Positions 5,795 through 6,221 of a stretch of 6,221 nucleotides of DNA are shown here, one piece after another (the stretch's first letter is position 1; each line of letters begins with the position of its first letter). This DNA is from Synergistaceae bacterium (GTDB lineage: Bacteria; Synergistota; Synergistia; Synergistales; Aminobacteriaceae): the NCBI GenBank assembly GCA_017475805.1, contig JAFVEW010000128.1, forward strand, positions 1-6,221, in the 5' to 3' direction. The notes beneath the pieces are model-generated. The model saw only the letters and a program-made list of their open reading frames with translations, was not told the DNA's origin and did not search any database. Made by a program: the position numbers and the translations under genes.

Positions 5795-6221
5795 ATGAGT
5801 CAGCTTGAAAATTTATTCCGTTTTGATAAGATTTTCGCATTGGCTTCAAGGGCGAAGGGAAACTTCAAGCTCCTGACGGCTGGTATTTGCCCGAAGACCG
5901 TTCTGTGCCTGCAATTATTTTAGAAGCAAAAAATTCCGGCATTGATATATCAAAACAGGATTGCACGGCTGAAATTATTAAAAATATTGACATTGTTATG
6001 ACTAAATATAAAGTCGTAATCGGAATTTTATATAACGGTTATTTTATTCGTGTCTTCAAAAATCATGATGAAATTACTAAACAAATTTCTTCAAAACTTG
6101 AGAACAAAAAATATTATATAAAATATTGCACCGATACTGGACTTGATATTAAGAGCATTAAAGATATAACCATGCGTATTAATAATAATCTTCATTTTAA
6201 GTTCGGTATGCAGAATCTACA
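5795..6221 (+). pseudogene. Frameshifted N-terminal part of a restriction-modification type protein (runs off right edge)
   Basis: Translation from ATG at 5795 gives MSQLENLFRFDKIFALASRA, then runs out of frame to TAG at 5921-5923 after 42 codons. The frame resumes from GCT at 5869 as APDGWYLPEDRSVPAIILEA and stays open to the window end (117 codons). The natural join is ...GNFK-APDGW, so one base is missing around 5867-5869. PD (5872-5877) followed by EAK (5923-5931) has the spacing of a PD-(D/E)xK nuclease motif. The wording (LEAKNSGIDI, GILYNGYFIRVFKN, NNNLHFKFGMQNL) recalls N-terminal regions of N6-adenine DNA methylase/type I-like restriction proteins, recognised from memory. The rest of the gene lies outside the window, so the methylase part is not seen. 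It could be a true pseudogene, a phase-off allele or a sequence error. Confidence 0.65.

Noticed and set aside
5861..5872. Programmed -1 ribosomal frameshift site
   Set aside because: Re-reading one base would restore the frame, but CTTCAAG is not a standard slippery heptamer of the X-XXY-YYZ type, and I saw no obvious downstream stem-loop. A deletion or sequence error is simpler.
5795..5923. A 42-codon plus-strand reading frame as an independent small protein
   Set aside because: Its second half (from about 5867) is nonsense in this frame, while another frame continues the first half smoothly into a recognisable sequence, and there is no good ribosome binding site. It is better read as the start of the frameshifted gene.

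Overview
This window reads as ordinary chromosomal DNA of a Gram-negative-type (diderm), moderately AT-rich bacterium with a short right-hand edge of different character. The exported two-PDZ HtrA protease, the GH57/DUF3536 protein and the glutamate-type symporters would all fit an anaerobic, amino-acid-using lineage. The HtrA wording recalls Synergistota, but that placement is an impression from memory and not something the sequence proves.

Layout. Four genes lie on the minus strand. Reading in their transcription direction, from right to left, they are: htrA (5706-4237), with a sigma70-type promoter and a hairpin terminator; a GH57/DUF3536 glycoside-hydrolase-like gene (4099-1697), starting at TTG, with its own -10 box and a strong terminator; a complete dicarboxylate/amino-acid:cation symporter (1607-369); and the first 96 codons of a second, paralogous symporter (290 to beyond base 1). 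The first two genes look like single-gene units bounded by terminators. The two symporters form a tandem duplication and are probably co-transcribed. A heptad-repeat tract and a possible hairpin over the second gene's ribosome binding site lie between them.

On the plus strand, from 5795 to the right edge, is the beginning of a restriction-modification-type protein with an N-terminal PD...EAK nuclease-like motif. Its frame is broken by one missing base near 5867-5869, so it is either a pseudogene or a sequence error. Base composition falls to about 26% G+C over 5941-6180, against roughly 33-55% in sampled stretches of the minus-strand genes, which suggests that a horizontally acquired segment begins here. 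Its putative promoter overlaps that of htrA head to head.

The genes do not form one obvious pathway: envelope protein quality control (HtrA), a cytoplasmic alpha-glucan-type enzyme of unknown substrate, acidic amino acid or dicarboxylate uptake, and a decayed defence gene. I found no convincing new multi-gene system. The points most worth checking are the frameshifted defence gene, the heptad repeats shared by two intergenic gaps, and the possible ribosome-binding-site hairpin between the transporter paralogs. No RNA genes, CRISPR array or insertion sequence were seen, and no gene-free stretch exceeds about 140 bases.
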